Positions 22,333-33,155 of a stretch of 64,000 nucleotides of DNA are shown here, in pieces. Within the stretch, counting starts at the first letter, position 1. Every line of letters starts with the position of its first letter. The stretch comes from Otatea glauca (Eukaryota > Streptophyta > Magnoliopsida > Poales > Poaceae): NCBI GenBank assembly GCA_036346275.1, contig CM070720.1, positions 7,169,278 through 7,233,277 on the forward strand, given 5' to 3'. The notes beneath the pieces were generated by a model. The model was not told the DNA's origin. It saw nothing but the letters and a program-made list of their open reading frames with translations, and ran no database searches. The translations under genes were made by a program, and so were the position numbers.

Positions 22333-22773
22333 TGATGTGAGGTTGTGTCCCGATCTTTCGATGAGAGCGATAACTATCGATTTGGTGGAATCGACTTTGA
22401 CGATCCGACTACAACGTACGACGACGATGCGCCTTAGCAATCGCTAAACCAACTCCGGAGTGTTATTGATCTTGCCGTGGGCACGATCAACCTGAACACG
22501 AGGTTCAATTCCTACAAACAACCGAAGAACAAGCAAGAACAATGGTAAAAGCAATCTGAAATTGAAAATAAGAATTGAAGGCCAAAATAAGGTGGGTTCT
22601 ATTGAAGGTCTTGACAAGGTGGCTGTCCAGCACAACTAGAAGACGCAAAGTTTGAACTTGGCTAAACTAATCAAACAAAACCCAAGTGTCTAAAGCGACG
22701 GCTACTGAGTTTATAAGAGGGATGGACGTGAGAGGGACGTCCTAGGGTTGTGTGCAGCCAAGGGGGGCGCACA
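22333..22773 (-). repeat. LTR of X-like element E, left part, split by element C
   Basis: It begins TGATGTGAGGTTGTGTCCCG and is the reverse complement of the U5-R side of family X LTRs. It stops at GCACA (22769-22773), the target duplication of element C. The remainder lies at 36360-36702, beyond C. In its middle the sequence differs from the other X LTRs (no CCCTAGATGGGG segment; instead AGTGTCTAAAGCGACGG), so E is a distinct subfamily. Confidence 0.8.
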
Positions 22774-23435
22774 TGATGAGGACACCACTTCTTCATTTCC
22801 AACCACAACACATGCTGCTACCACACCTCTAGACATGTTACAAGGACCGATGACTCGATCCCGTGCACGTGGACTGAACTGTGTGATTCTCCTAAGGAAT
22901 GAAGGTCAAGAAGATGGCAACAAATAAAAGGGGTGCTGCGCCACCCATCATTTGAGCTGGACCCATGTAATAAAATCTATTTTCAGACAGATTATGGAAG
23001 GATGGGAGGAGATTTCGCCCCTTCCATAGTGCTGGCCGAAATTACCTCCCCCTCCATCTATTTAGTCGGGTTCGAGTTCCTCTTGTAAGGCGGGTTTTTC
23101 TTTGTGTTAGTTTAGCTATTGTGCAAACTCGCTCTTCGCTTGTGTCACCGACCACCGCGAGACAGCCTTTGAGAACCCCACTTTGAGTTGAATCAAATTA
23201 CTATTGCAGATTCATTGTTGCCTCTATCTTATTCTTGCTAGTTCTTTGATTGCTCGCAGGAATTGAACCTCGTGTTCGTTGATCGTGCTACCCAAAGAAG
23301 GTCATTAACCTTCTGAGTTGGTTCAACGATTGCTAAGGCGCACACGACTGCTCGCTTGTAGTCGGATCGCGAGAATCACCTCCACCGAATCGAAAGTTAT
23401 CTTCTCACCGAAAGATCGGGCACTCGACTCTATCA
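22774..23435 (+). repeat. 5' LTR of element C
   Basis: Runs from TGATGAGGACACCACTTCTT to GCACTCGACTCTATCA, 662 bp. Compared with the 3' LTR it differs by scattered substitutions (for example CATTTCC against CAGTTCC near the start) and small indels, so the insertion is not very old. It contains the conserved U5 block GATTGCTAAGGCGCA. Confidence 0.88.
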
Positions 23436-23437
23436 AG

Positions 23438-23449
23438 TGGTATCGATTT
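23438..23449 (+). other. Primer-binding site of element C, with an altered base order
   Basis: TGGTATCGATTT stands where CRM elements have TGGTATCAGA, the complement of initiator tRNA-Met. The change CAG to CGA inside an otherwise invariant site is one of the CAG/CTG anomalies discussed in the findings. Confidence 0.65.
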
Positions 23450-24705
23450 CAGTTCATCGGTGAGAGTTAGTAGATCATTTCTTTTCAAACCTAAAGTCCG
23501 GAAAAGGCCAAAAAAATAGTAGTAGATCATCTGCTGTCCAAAACCATCTGTGCCTTGCATCTTTCTTATCAGTATTTTGCATTGTTGAATTTTCGGTTGC
23601 ATCATCATGTTGAGTTGCTGGTCTTAGTTTAGATTGGTGTTTGGTTCATCTTGTCTTTTGCATCTTGCTATCGCCTTTGCATCTTCGTTGCGACCTTGAC
23701 CTGTTGCAGGTTCATCATCTTTGCCTTTGCCGACTCTATCGCCCCATGCCACGCTGCTAGCGCCTTCTGCCTCGCACAACAAGCCAATCGTGGAAAAAAA
23801 AGAAGAAGAAGAAGAAAAAATATACAGAAGAAGAAGACAAAAAAAAGAGGAGAAAATTCTGAGCAGAGACCTTCCATATATTGGTTTCGGTTTGAGGGAT
23901 AAGGAAAGTCCAGATCGATTTGATTTCGGTTTGGAAAGGATCAGAGGGAAGAATAGGGAAAGTATAGCTATTTTTTGGTTTGGCTTGGCTTGGTTAAGAA
24001 GGAAAACTGCAGCCTCTCTGGTTTTGAATCAAGCTTTCCTTTGATGTGGATTCGAACCCTCCGACACTTCGCACGAAACTGCCATAACTTTTGCATACGA
24101 CGTCCGATTGGGCTGTACGAGTACTCAAAACGACCGGAACGAAAAGTTACATCCGAAAATTGATAAGGACAGGTCTAATTTAGTTCCCGTGGCTTCAAAA
24201 AATTCGTTCGACCCCAAAAAACATCGTTTAGGGCCTCAAAACGCCCCCGGAAGTTCGGCAAAATTTAACCTTTCCTGTTTTGCCTAGAATTTTTTTGCTC
24301 CTGTGTCCTGGATTTGTGTACACCACTGTCTCGTAGCCACACCCCCTTTCTGAGCCTTTTTGCTTCTGATATTGATTAGCTTTTCGTCGGTTTGGGCTAG
24401 GATCAGCAATTTTGACTAGTACTTTGAACGAATTTTCAACTTGCATTGCTGATTTGAATTGTTGCTAATCCTTGCTACATATTTGAACCTTCCAAGCTCC
24501 ACTTCTCTACAGCGAACAGACTCGTGTCACCTGGCAATCACTCCATCCAATCTCCATCCGCTGGTTGCCGATCAGCCCTGTGACTTGGTAAGAATTGGTA
24601 AGAGTTCGATACCGGCTTGTGAGGGTGTGTCTTGACATAACCACAACCTATTAGTTGCACGACATATACTTGTGTTTCCCTTGTTTCTGTTTTCTTTCGC
24701 TAACA
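23450..24705 (+). other. 5' untranslated leader of element C
   Basis: About 1.26 kb between primer site and gag. It has a purine-rich AAGAAGAAG stretch at 23800-23850 but no coding frame related to known proteins. Long leaders are usual for CRM elements and the counterpart in L (58603-60337) is longer still. Confidence 0.6.
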
Positions 24706-26050
24706 ATGGCAGAACTTGAGCATTCGTAATCCACCACAAAGACATTCTCCTCGTACTAGGGGCATTATTCAACACTTTGAACGTCAAATGCGCCAACATA
24801 CGGAAGGCGTTGAGGAGGACATGCGACAAACAAGTGCACATCTTGCTCAACTTGAGAACGCCCGGATCAAACGACTACAACTCGACGCAATGCGACCGCC
24901 TAAGGCGCCACCAACACTAATCGCCACAATAGTGACACGCCTTGTGGAGCCGCCACGCACACTTGCTACTTTGTTGTTCAAGGCCAGCCGTCCACAATGA
25001 CATTGCGATCAAGTTGAGGATGTTTATGCGGTGATACCGAGTATGATGAGCGTGACGACTACAACACACCGAGGTCGCCGACAACCACGCGCCCATCCAC
25101 ATGGTATGTACCGACAGCAAGAGATCGCCATGAGGTACGTGCTCGATGATTCATTTGCTAAGGTCAAGATAACCATTCCTGCATTTAATGGAAAATATGA
25201 TCCGGATGCGTATCTTACCTGGGAATTAGCTGTTGATCAAAAGTTTGCATTCCATGCTTTTCCTGCACATAACCAAGTTAGGGCTGCCACTAGTGAATTC
25301 ACCAACTTTGCATCTGTTTGGTGGAGAGAACACTGCCACACGCATCAGAATAACATTCCCACAGCCTGAGAAGCTTTGAAACTACTCGTGCGACACCGAT
25401 TTGTTCCCTCATACTATGCTCGTGACATGCTTAATAAACTACAACGCTTACGTCAAGGTACCAATTCACGAAGCGGTACTTTCGTGACTTGCAAATTGGT
25501 ATGTTGCGTTGTGGTTTAGTTGAGAATGAGGATGCAGCTATGGCACGGTTTTTGGGTGGGTTGAACCGTGAGATACAGGACATTCTTGATTACAAGGATT
25601 ACAATTCTATTACTCGATTGTTCCATCTTGCATGCAATGCAAAGCTGAACGAGAAGTGCAGGATCGTCAAACGAGAACACAAGCTAACTTTTCTGCAGGT
25701 CGCACTCACTCTTGGACTCCAAGTGCTTCGCCTTCATCCGACTCCCATCCGGCTGCACCGTCTCCATCCACCAACAGACAACACACTGTGACGTCGACTC
25801 CCACATCACAGCCTTCGCAGCAGTGTGGCTGCACCCTGTGGATCAACACAAGGTGCTTCGTTGCTTCTACAGACGGACCAAGGACGCCCAATGCCACCAT
25901 TGTAAGGGCCATGGACATATCATGCGTGATTGTCCAAACAAGCGAGTGCTGGTTATACGTGATAATGGTGAGTATTCTTCACTAGTGATTTGGATGATGA
26001 AACGTATGCCATGCTTACATCGACGTTGCGTAACAAGACACCGCATTTGA
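24706..26050 (+). pseudogene. C gag (CRM-type)
   Basis: The ATG at 24706 (MAELEHS, then a stop) corresponds to the MAGSEADKG start of the CRM-b gags; the next segment (SIRNPPQRHSPRTRGIIQHF) continues in another frame. The gag core is at about 25130-25660: IPAFNGKYDPDAYLTWELAV, QVRAATSEFTNFASVWWREH, HRFVPSYYARDMLNKLQRL, MLRCGLVENEDAAMARFLGG and LNREIQDILDYKDYNSITRL. A CCHC zinc knuckle CHHCKGHGHIMRDC lies at 25892-25933. Gag packages the RNA; CRM gags form particles used for integration at centromeres. Four or five frame changes interrupt it as sequenced, including a TGA at about 25367. Confidence 0.85.
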
Positions 26051-26079
26051 TCATGAAGTACATGTTGTCGCCATCGATG

Positions 26080-26605
26080 CCGATAAGTATTTGAGTATTG
26101 TGGTCCAACGTGTACTCGATGACTCAGATTGCTACAAGAGAGCACAATCAACGCCACAATCTTTTCCAAACCAAAGGTGTTGTAAAGGAACGATCCGCTC
26201 GTGATAATTATCGATGGTGGAAGCCGCAACAACTTGGCTAGTACAGATTTGGTGGAGAAGCTTGCTTTACCTACACGACCACATCCCCACCCCTACCACA
26301 TCCAAAGGCTCAATTCGAGTGGTAAATTGAAGGTAACACGCTCGCAATGCGCATTCACTTTGCTATGGGTTCGTACCATGATTTTGTTGATTGTGATGTT
26401 GTGCCTATGCAAGCATGTTCCATGTTACTAGGTAGACCTTGGCAATATGATACTGATTCTTTGCATAATGGTCGAACTAATCAATATTCCCTCATCTTTA
26501 AAGGAAAGAAAATTGTATTGCACCCAATGACTCCTGAACAAATTGTTAAAGATGAACTTGCTAGGACAACTAGAGAGAAAAACCAGAAGCATACTCTAAG
26601 GGTGT
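26080..26605 (+). pseudogene. C protease region
   Basis: IIIDGGSRNNLASTDLVEKL (from about 26204) carries the protease active-site D-G-G, followed by PHPYHIQRLNSSGKLKVTRS and, one frame over, MRIHFAMGSYHDFVDCDVVP, MQACSMLLGRPWQYDTDSLH and GRTNQYSLIFKGKKIVLHPM. It ends at GGTGT (26601-26605), where a CRM-b LTR begins. The protease cleaves the polyprotein. There is one clear frame change near 26345. The linker to RT that is present in element K (about 55880-56205) is missing here. Confidence 0.82.
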
Positions 26606-27097
26606 TGATAGGAGGATAGGTCCCGACCTTTCGATGAGAGAGGGATAGATTCGATTGGGTGGAAGAAGACGTTGGCGATCCGACTACACCGCCCCTGCAC
26701 GATGCGCCTTAGCAATCGTTACACCGACTTCCGGTTGTTATTGATCTTGCCGTGCACGATCAACTCGACCACGAAGGCCTTTGTCCCCGCAAGCAATCAA
26801 GAACACGCAAGAACAAGATGAACAAGCATCAAATTATAATTGAAACCACGAGTTCATTCAGAATCACAAAAGAGGGTTTCCGATGACAAGTAATTCGGCG
26901 GTTTAGCCAACACGCGCGATTACAAAGAAGTAGCAATCGCTATCTTTGATCTAAAAAACCCACCATCTAATGGCAGCGGTGGCTGTTTTTATTGTGGAGA
27001 GGCGCCTAGGAACCCTAGGGTGCAGCCTTAAGTGGGCTTTCCTTGTTACAAGGCCAAAGGCCCACTTTTGACTTGGACCAAAAAGTGACGCTGCTTT
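26606..27097 (-). repeat. CRM-b LTR D1, minus orientation, truncated
   Basis: From TGATAGGAGGATAGGTCCCG it is the reverse complement of the U5 side of CRM-b LTRs (compare 54164-55098). It stops at about 27097 after GTGACGCTGCTT, with about 440 bp of the U3 side missing, and joins a CRM-b leader in plus orientation. The left flank GGTGT (26601-26605) is the presumed target duplication. Confidence 0.82.
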
Positions 27098-27562
27098 GTG
27101 CAAATTTTGCCAAAAGTCCTTTGTGCAAATTTTGTTTTTAGGGTCTCCTGAGTTCATCTAAGAGAGTTTTGTGACCCTCCCAAAAAAAAAAAAAAAAAAA
27201 AACTTGCTGTTTTGGGCGTTTCGGTGACGACGTTTGTGTCTTGGCTCGCGTCTCTAGTACGGTTCGGGACTAGGACCAGCACGGTACCGTCAGAGAACGC
27301 TTATTTAGCTTGCTGTGACTAACGTGGTGAAGGTTACTCCTTGTGTTATTTCAGCCACCTATAGCTCCACAGATTGTCTCCTACTCTACGGTTGTTTGTC
27401 TTGTCTTGGTTGCCAACACCTCCTTGCTAAAGCTTGGTAAGAACAGGTAAGAACTTGTTTGAACAGATTGAGAGTGAGCGATTTGACACTAGCACACCAC
27501 TTGTAGATAGGGATAATCTCGTTACTTGGTGTTAGCCTTTTTTTTTTTGTTTTTCTCTAACC

Positions 27563-28760
27563 ATGGCAGGATCGGAAGCCGATAAAGGGGACAACATTCA
27601 CCTCGCACACGGGGATCGTCAAAGACTTGAGCGCCAAATGAGGCTTCACACCGATGCGCTTGATGAGGACGTTCGTGTTACCAATGACCGCCTTGGTCAA
27701 TTGGAGGCGCTTCAAATTGACACCAACACCAAAATCACCGCGTTGGAAGTTTCGTGGCGCAATCAACACCTCCCTTGCAGCATTCTTGCAATGACTTGAG
27801 GAGAGGGATCGTGGGCGCCCACGATGGACATGTGAGCAGCGTTGCAGAGACAATGAACAGGACTATGCGGACACGAAGTTGAGGAAGAGGAGGATGATAG
27901 GCCACAACGACAGCTACACCGCAACCGCCATGGTATGGGTTTGCGACCACCACGACGACAGTGCGTGAACATGATGACTCCTAGGATCAATCAAATTCAA
28001 GATGCCACCTTTTGATGGGAAATATGACCGATGCATATCTCACTTGGGAACTAGTCAGAGATCGTAAATTTGCTTGCTATGATTTTCCGAACACAAGAGG
28101 GTTAGGGCTGCAACTAGTGAGTTTACTGATTTTGCCTCCGTTTGGTGGCGCGAGTATCGTAATAAGACCCCAAACAATGTGCCACAAACTTGGGATGCTT
28201 TGAAAAGGATCATGCGAGCTAGATTTGTTCCTTCAGATCATGCACGAGATTTATTACATAAGCTGCAGAATTGAGACAAGGTAGCAAATCAGAGAAGAAT
28301 ATTATCAGGAACTACAAACAGGCATGTTGCGTTGTGGGTTAGTGGAAGAAGAGGAAGCTGCTATGGCTAGATTTATGGGAGGGCTGACCCGTGAAATTCA
28401 GGACATATTAGCTTACAAGGAATACAATTCTATCACTCGTTTATTCCATCTTGCTTGTAAAGCTGAAAGGGAAGTGCAGGGGCGTCGCGCAAGGACTAAT
28501 GTTTCTGCAGGTCGGACTACATCATGGCATCCACGCATTTCAAAGAATGCCCCAAACCGCATCTTCACAAGGTACCACTAGCAGCCCGCCACACACGCCC
28601 AACAAAACCAATGCCGCAGCATCCAAGCAACAAAGGGTCAGCACCAACACCCGCCAAGAGCGCTTCGTCCGTTGCATCCACGGAAGAACGAGGGATATTC
28701 ATAGCCTACAATGCAAGGGATTTGGGCATGTGAGGAAAGATTGCCCAAGCAAACGTGTGC
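27563..28760 (+). pseudogene. D2 gag (CRM-type)
   Basis: The ATG at 27563 opens MAGSEADKGDNIHLAHGDRQ, then RLERQMRLHTDALDEDVRVT, a probable coiled-coil start. The core follows in changing frames: MPPFDGKYD-like text at 28000, TDAYLTWELVRDRKFACYDF, ASVWWREY-like text near 28137, MLRCGLVEEEEAAMARFMGG, LTREIQDILAYKEYNSITRL and FHLACKAEREVQGRRA (28324-28500). The zinc knuckle near 28705-28746 reads LQCKGFGHVRKDC with its first Cys lost (HSLQC; element L has KCLQC). At least six frame changes are visible, several at CAG/CTG sites. Confidence 0.83.
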
Positions 28761-28779
28761 TGATTGTGCGGGATACTGG

Positions 28780-29780
28780 TGAGTATTCTTCTGCTAGTGA
28801 TTTGGATGATGAGACATATGCTATGCTTGCCATTGACCATGCAGGAAGTGGACATGAGAAGGAAGAAGAACATATTGGTGCTGAAAATGCAGAACATTAT
28901 GAGAGCCTTGTTGTTCGGCGCGTGTTGAGTGCCCAAATGGGGAAGGCTGAACAGAACCAGCGACATAATTTGTTTCAAACCAAGTGTGTGGTCATGGAGC
29001 GCTCATGCCGCGTCATCATTGATGGGGGTAGTTGCAATAACTTAGCAAGTTCTGAGATGGTTCAAAAGCTAGAGCTGAAAACAAGCCCACATCCACAGCC
29101 GTACCACATCCAATGGTTTAACGACAGTAAGATAAAGGTAACACGATTGGTAAGAGTGCACTTTGCCATTGGTTCGTATCATGACTATATTGACTGCGAT
29201 GTTGTGCCTATGCAAGCATGTTCTATGTTGTTCGGTAGACCATGGCAGTACGATAAAGACACCTTGCATCATGGTAGAACTAATCAGTACTCTTTTGTGC
29301 ATAAAGAGAAGAAAATTGTATTACATCCTATGTCTCCTGAAGCCATTTTGAGGGATGAAGTTGCTAGAGCCAGAAAGAAAAAAATCGAAAACATGAGAAG
29401 AGTGAAAATCAGATTGTAGCAAAGGAATTTGTACAACATAAAGAGGGCAAGTCTAAATCTGTTCATGACAGAAAAGATGAGATTAAACTGAAGGGTGCTT
29501 GTTTACTTGCTTCCAAATCTGATTTAAATGATTTGAATGATGGCTCAAGTTTGCTATGCTTTGGTTTGCAAAGAAGCTTTATTTTCATTTGAAGATACAT
29601 CCTCTTCTTTGCCTCCTGCTGTCATTAATCTTTGCAGAAAACATAGACATTTTTCCAAAGGAGGTGCCACCGGACTGCCACCAATCCGTGGAATTGAGCA
29701 TCAAATTGACCTCATTCCCGGGCCTCCTTACCAAACCGTGCACCATACGTAACCAATCCGGAAGAAACCAAGGAGATACA
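28780..29780 (+). pseudogene. D2 protease and protease-RT linker
   Basis: An open frame through about 29417 holds VIIDGGSCNNLASSEMVQKL (active-site D-G-G near 29020), PHPQPYHIQWFND, VRVHFAIGSYHDYIDCDVVP, MQACSMLFGRPWQYDKDTLH and YSFVHKEKKIVLHPMSPEAI. A frame change at about 29370-29417 breaks the linker, which continues with KLKGACLLASKSDLND and ALFSFEDTSSSLPPAVINL to GIEHQIDLIPG (about 29690). Element L carries the linker open from 61724 to about 62445. The role is maturation of gag-pol. Confidence 0.83.
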
Positions 29781-30430
29781 ACGACAGTGCAAGAATTGCT
29801 TGAGAAAGGGTATGTGCGCGAATCTCTTAGTCCATGTGCTGTCCCAAAGACTTTTAGTTCCTAAGAAAGATGGATCATGGCGCATGTGTGTGGATTGTAG
29901 AGCGATTAACAACATTACAATTAGATATCGTCATCCTATTCCTAGGTTAGATGATATGCTAGATGAATTGAGTGGCTCTCTTGTGTTCTCTAAGATCGAC
30001 TTGCGTGAGCGGATACCACCAGATTCGCATGAAATTGGGCGATGAATGGAAAACAGCTTTTAAAACAAAATTTGGATTGTATGAGTGGTTAGTAATGCCT
30101 TTTGGACTCACTAATGCACCCAGCACTTTTATGAGATTAATGAATGAGGTTCTGCGCCATTTCATTGGAAAATTTGTGGTGGTGTACTTTGATGATATTC
30201 GATTTATAGCGAAACTCTAGAACAACATCTTGATCATTTGCGTGCTGTTTTTCATGCCTTACGTGATGCTCGCTTGTTTGGTAACCTTGAGAAGTGCACC
30301 TTTGCACGGATCGAGTCTCTTTTCTTGGCTATGTTGTTACTCCGCAGGGATTGAAGTTGATCAAGCCAAGGTTGAAGCAATACACAGCTGGCGGTTCCAA
30401 CAACGGTCACACAAGTGCGAAGTTTCTTAG
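29781..30430 (+). pseudogene. D2 reverse transcriptase
   Basis: Pieces in order: KGYVRESLSPCAVP, LVPKKDGSWRMCVDCRAINN, ITIRYRHPIPRLDDMLDELS, DEWKTAFKTKFGLYEWLVMP, FGLTNAPSTFMRLMNEVLRH and the catalytic VVVYFDDI (about 30178-30201), followed by NLEKC-like text and a shifted LGYVVTPQG. This is CRM-type RT. The FDD is present. Breaks: near 29845, 30005 (GAGCGGATACC for AGTGGGTACC), 30198 (ATTCGATT for ATTCTGATT) and 30300. Confidence 0.87.
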
Positions 30431-31000
30431 GACTTGCTGGATTCTATCGTCGCTTGTGAAGGATTTCAGCACCATCGCCGCACCATTGCACGAGCTCACT
30501 AAGAAGGAGTGCCATTTGCTTGGGGCAAAGCACAAGAGAACGCCTTCAACATGTTGAAAGATAAGTTGACACATGCACCACTTCTCCAACCGCCGATTTC
30601 AAGAAAACCTTTGAACTCGAATGTGATGCTAGTGGAATTGGGTTGGGAGGTGTGTTGTTGCAAGAAGGAAAACCTGTTGCTTATTTTAGTGAGAAATTGA
30701 GTGGGCCTAGTTTGAACTATTCCACTTATGATAAGGAGTTATATGCGCTAGTTCGAACTTTGGAAACATGGCAACATTATTTATGGCCCAAGGAATTTGT
30801 AATACATTCGATCATGAGTCATTAAAACATATTCAAGTCAAGGAAAACTAAACCGTAGGCATGCTAAGTGGGTTGAATTCATCGAATCTTTTCCTTATGT
30901 CATTAAACACAAAAGGGAAAGGAGAATGTTATAGCTGATGCATTGTCTAGGCGATACGCTATGCTTTCCCAACTTGACTTCAAAATTTTCGGGCTGGAAA
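30431..31000 (+). pseudogene. D2 RNase H
   Basis: AGFYRR-like and KDFSTIAAPLHELTKKE text is followed by LKDKLTHAPLL, FELECDASGIGLGGVLLQEG (30610-30670 in part), GKPVAYFSEKLSGPSLNYST, YDKELYALVRTLETWQHYLW and, after a break at ATTCGATCATGAG (30808), HAKWVEFIESFPYVIKHK and IADALSRRYAML near 30932-30963. The CDASG aspartate, the E of KELYAL and the D of ADALSRR fit RNase H. It degrades the RNA strand during reverse transcription. There are at least four frame breaks. Confidence 0.82.
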
Positions 31001-32206
31001 CGATTAAAGGGCAATATGAGCATGATGCTGAATTTAAAGATGTGTTGCTCAATTGTAAAGAGGGAAAATGTGGAATAAATTTGTCCTCAATAATGGGTTT
31101 GTGTTTAGAGCTAACAAGCTATGCATTCCAGCTAGCTCCGCTCGCTTGTTGTTGTTACAGAAGCGCATGGAGGTGGGTGATGGGACATTTTGGTGTGAAA
31201 AGACAGAGGACATACTTGCTAGCCATTTCTTCTCGCCAAAGATGAGGCGAGATGTGGAACGCTTAGCCGCTCATTGCACAACATGTCAAAAAGCTAAGTC
31301 ACGACATAACCCACATGGTTTGTACTTGCCCCTCCCTGTTCCTAGTGTGCCTTGGGAGGATATTTCTATGGACTTTGTTTTAGGGTTGCCTAGAACAAAG
31401 AAGGGGAGGGATAGTATCTTTGTTGTGGTGGATAGATTTTCTAAGATGGCACACTTCATACCTTGTCATAAGAGTGATGATGCTACCCATGTTGCTGATT
31501 TGTTTTTCCGTGAGATTGTTCGATTGCATGGTGTGCCAAACACAATAGTTTCAGATCGTGATGCTAAATTTCTTAGCCACTTTTGGAGAACTTTATGGGC
31601 TAAATTGGGGACTAAGCTACTGTTTTCTACTACTTGTCACCCACAAACTGATGGGCAAACCAAGTCGTCAATAGAACTTTGTCTACCATGCTTAGGGCTG
31701 TTTTAAAACAAAACATTAAGATGTGGGAAGAATGCTTGCCTCACATTGAGTTTGCGATATAACCGTCACTGCATTCTACTACTAAGTTGTGCCCTTTTGA
31801 GATTGTGTATGGTTTTGTTCCTCGTGCTCCCATTGATTTATTACCTATTCCGCCTTCGAGAAACTGAATTTTGATGCTACACAACGTGTGAACTGATGTT
31901 AAAATTGCATGAGACAACGAAAGCGAACATTGAGTCTATGAATGAGAAATATAAACTTGCTGGTAGTAAAGGAAGGAAACATGTAACTTTTGAACCTCGA
32001 GATCTTGTTTGGTTGCATTTACTAAGGACCGCTTTCCTCAATTAAGAAAGTCTAAGTTGATGCCTCGCGCTGATGGCCCTTTTAAAGTATTGGAAAAAGT
32101 TAACGATAATGCATATAAGCTTGAGTTGCTCGCAGATTTTGGGGTCTCTCCCACATTTAACATTGCAGATTTAAAGCCATACTTTGGAGAAGAGGATTTA
32201 GCTTGA
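31001..32206 (+). pseudogene. D2 integrase
   Basis: The zinc-binding part and core are readable: CTTCQKAKSRHNPHG, PWEDISMDFVLGLPRTKKGR (first Asp), DSIFVVVDRFSKMAHFIPCH, LHGVPNTIVSDRDAKFLSHF (second Asp) and CHPQTDGQT at 31635-31663. The catalytic Glu region (QTEVVNRTL in element C) is garbled at CAAACCAAGTCGTCAATAG. The C-terminal part resumes at about 32009 with KDRFPQLRKSKLMPRADGPF and NDNAYKLELLADFGVSPTFN to the end at 32206. In relatives the frame continues through the polypurine tract into the LTR; here it ends early through a one-base shift. Confidence 0.85.
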
Positions 32207-32238
32207 GTCGAGGACGACTCCAATACAAGAAGGGAGGA

Positions 32239-33155
32239 TGATGAGGACATCACTTCTATGGATATAGCCACACCGCAAATCCATCACCTACGCATCAATC
32301 GGTCCCGTTGCTGTAATACATGGACCGACACTCGAGCTCGCGCGCCAACTCAATTACCGGTGAATTCGTTCCTCGGCTTCATACGAATATTTTAATGGAT
32401 GGAATGCTATTTAATTCTTGTGATGATGTCCTTTGCCTCAGGAACTTGGGTGAGGAACCAACCAAGATGAAGGATAGAAGAGAAGTGCACGAGTTCGGTT
32501 CAGATTCGACTCCAGGACAGGGCTGACTTGTTTCGCCGCCACGGCTACATCCGGACTCCGTTTTGGGCGTTCTTGTACTTCACTGAAAGCTTATCAAGTC
32601 TACTTTCCAACGGATCTAGAATCACATCCAAACTCCTTCTGAGTTGACGGGAATCGTTCAATCAAGCAGCGTCACTTTTTCAGTCCAAGTCAAAAGTGGG
32701 CCTTTGGCCTTGTAACAAGGAAAGCCCACTTAAGGCTGCACCCTAGGTTCCTAGACGCCTCTCACAATAAAAACAGCCAGCCGCTGCCATTAGATGGTGG
32801 GTTTTTTTGATCAAAGATAGCAGTTGCTACTTCTTGTAATCGCGTGTTGGCTAAACCGCCCAATTACTTGTCATCGGAAACCCTCTTTGTGATTCTGAAT
32901 GAACTCGTGGTTTCAATTATAATTTCAGTGCTTGTTCATCTTGTTCTTGCGTGTTCTTCGATTGCTTGCAGGGACAAAGGCCTTCGTGGTCAGGTTGATC
33001 GTGCACCAGCAAGATCAATAACAACTTCGGAAGTCGGTGTAACGATTGCTAAGGCGCATCGTCTGGGGACGGTGTAGTCGAATCGCCAACGTCTTCTTCC
33101 ACCCAATCGAATCTATCCCTCTCTCATCGAAAGGTCGGGACCTATCCTCCTATCA
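32239..33155 (+). repeat. 3' LTR of D2 (CRM-b)
   Basis: 917 bp from TGATGAGGACATCACTTCTA to GACCTATCCTCCTATCA, preceded by the polypurine tract CAAGAAGGGAGGA (32226-32238). It matches 57660-58588 closely; many differences are losses at CAG or CTG (CACCGCAAATCC for CACCTGCAAATCC near 32271, TTACCGGTG for TTACCAGGTG near 32362) or shortened G and C runs. Its first part encodes the CR-like tail of pol in related copies. Confidence 0.9.

Larger units (their letters stand above)
27098..33155 (+). mobile_element. CRM-b retrotransposon D2 lacking its 5' LTR
   Basis: Leader (27098-27562), gag, protease, RT, RNase H, integrase and 3' LTR (32239-33155) in order, plus strand. The body is nearly the same as element L (59888 onward), including many of the same small lesions. 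The 5' LTR and first part of the leader are deleted; the junction at 27097/27098 carries a duplicated TTTGTGCAAATTTTG. The base after the 3' LTR starts ATTGC (33156-33160) in element C; no matching copy is left on the other side. Confidence 0.85.

Noticed and set aside
27182..27201. A poly(A) tail of a LINE, SINE or processed gene
   Set aside because: The A-run lies inside the CRM-b leader and is found at the same place in L (about 59966); no target duplication or retroposed gene adjoins it.
26606..33155. A single CRM-b insertion in C
   Set aside because: The terminal LTRs are in opposite orientation, the flanks GGTGT and ATTGC do not match, and about 330 bp of C is missing; it is a fusion of two insertions.
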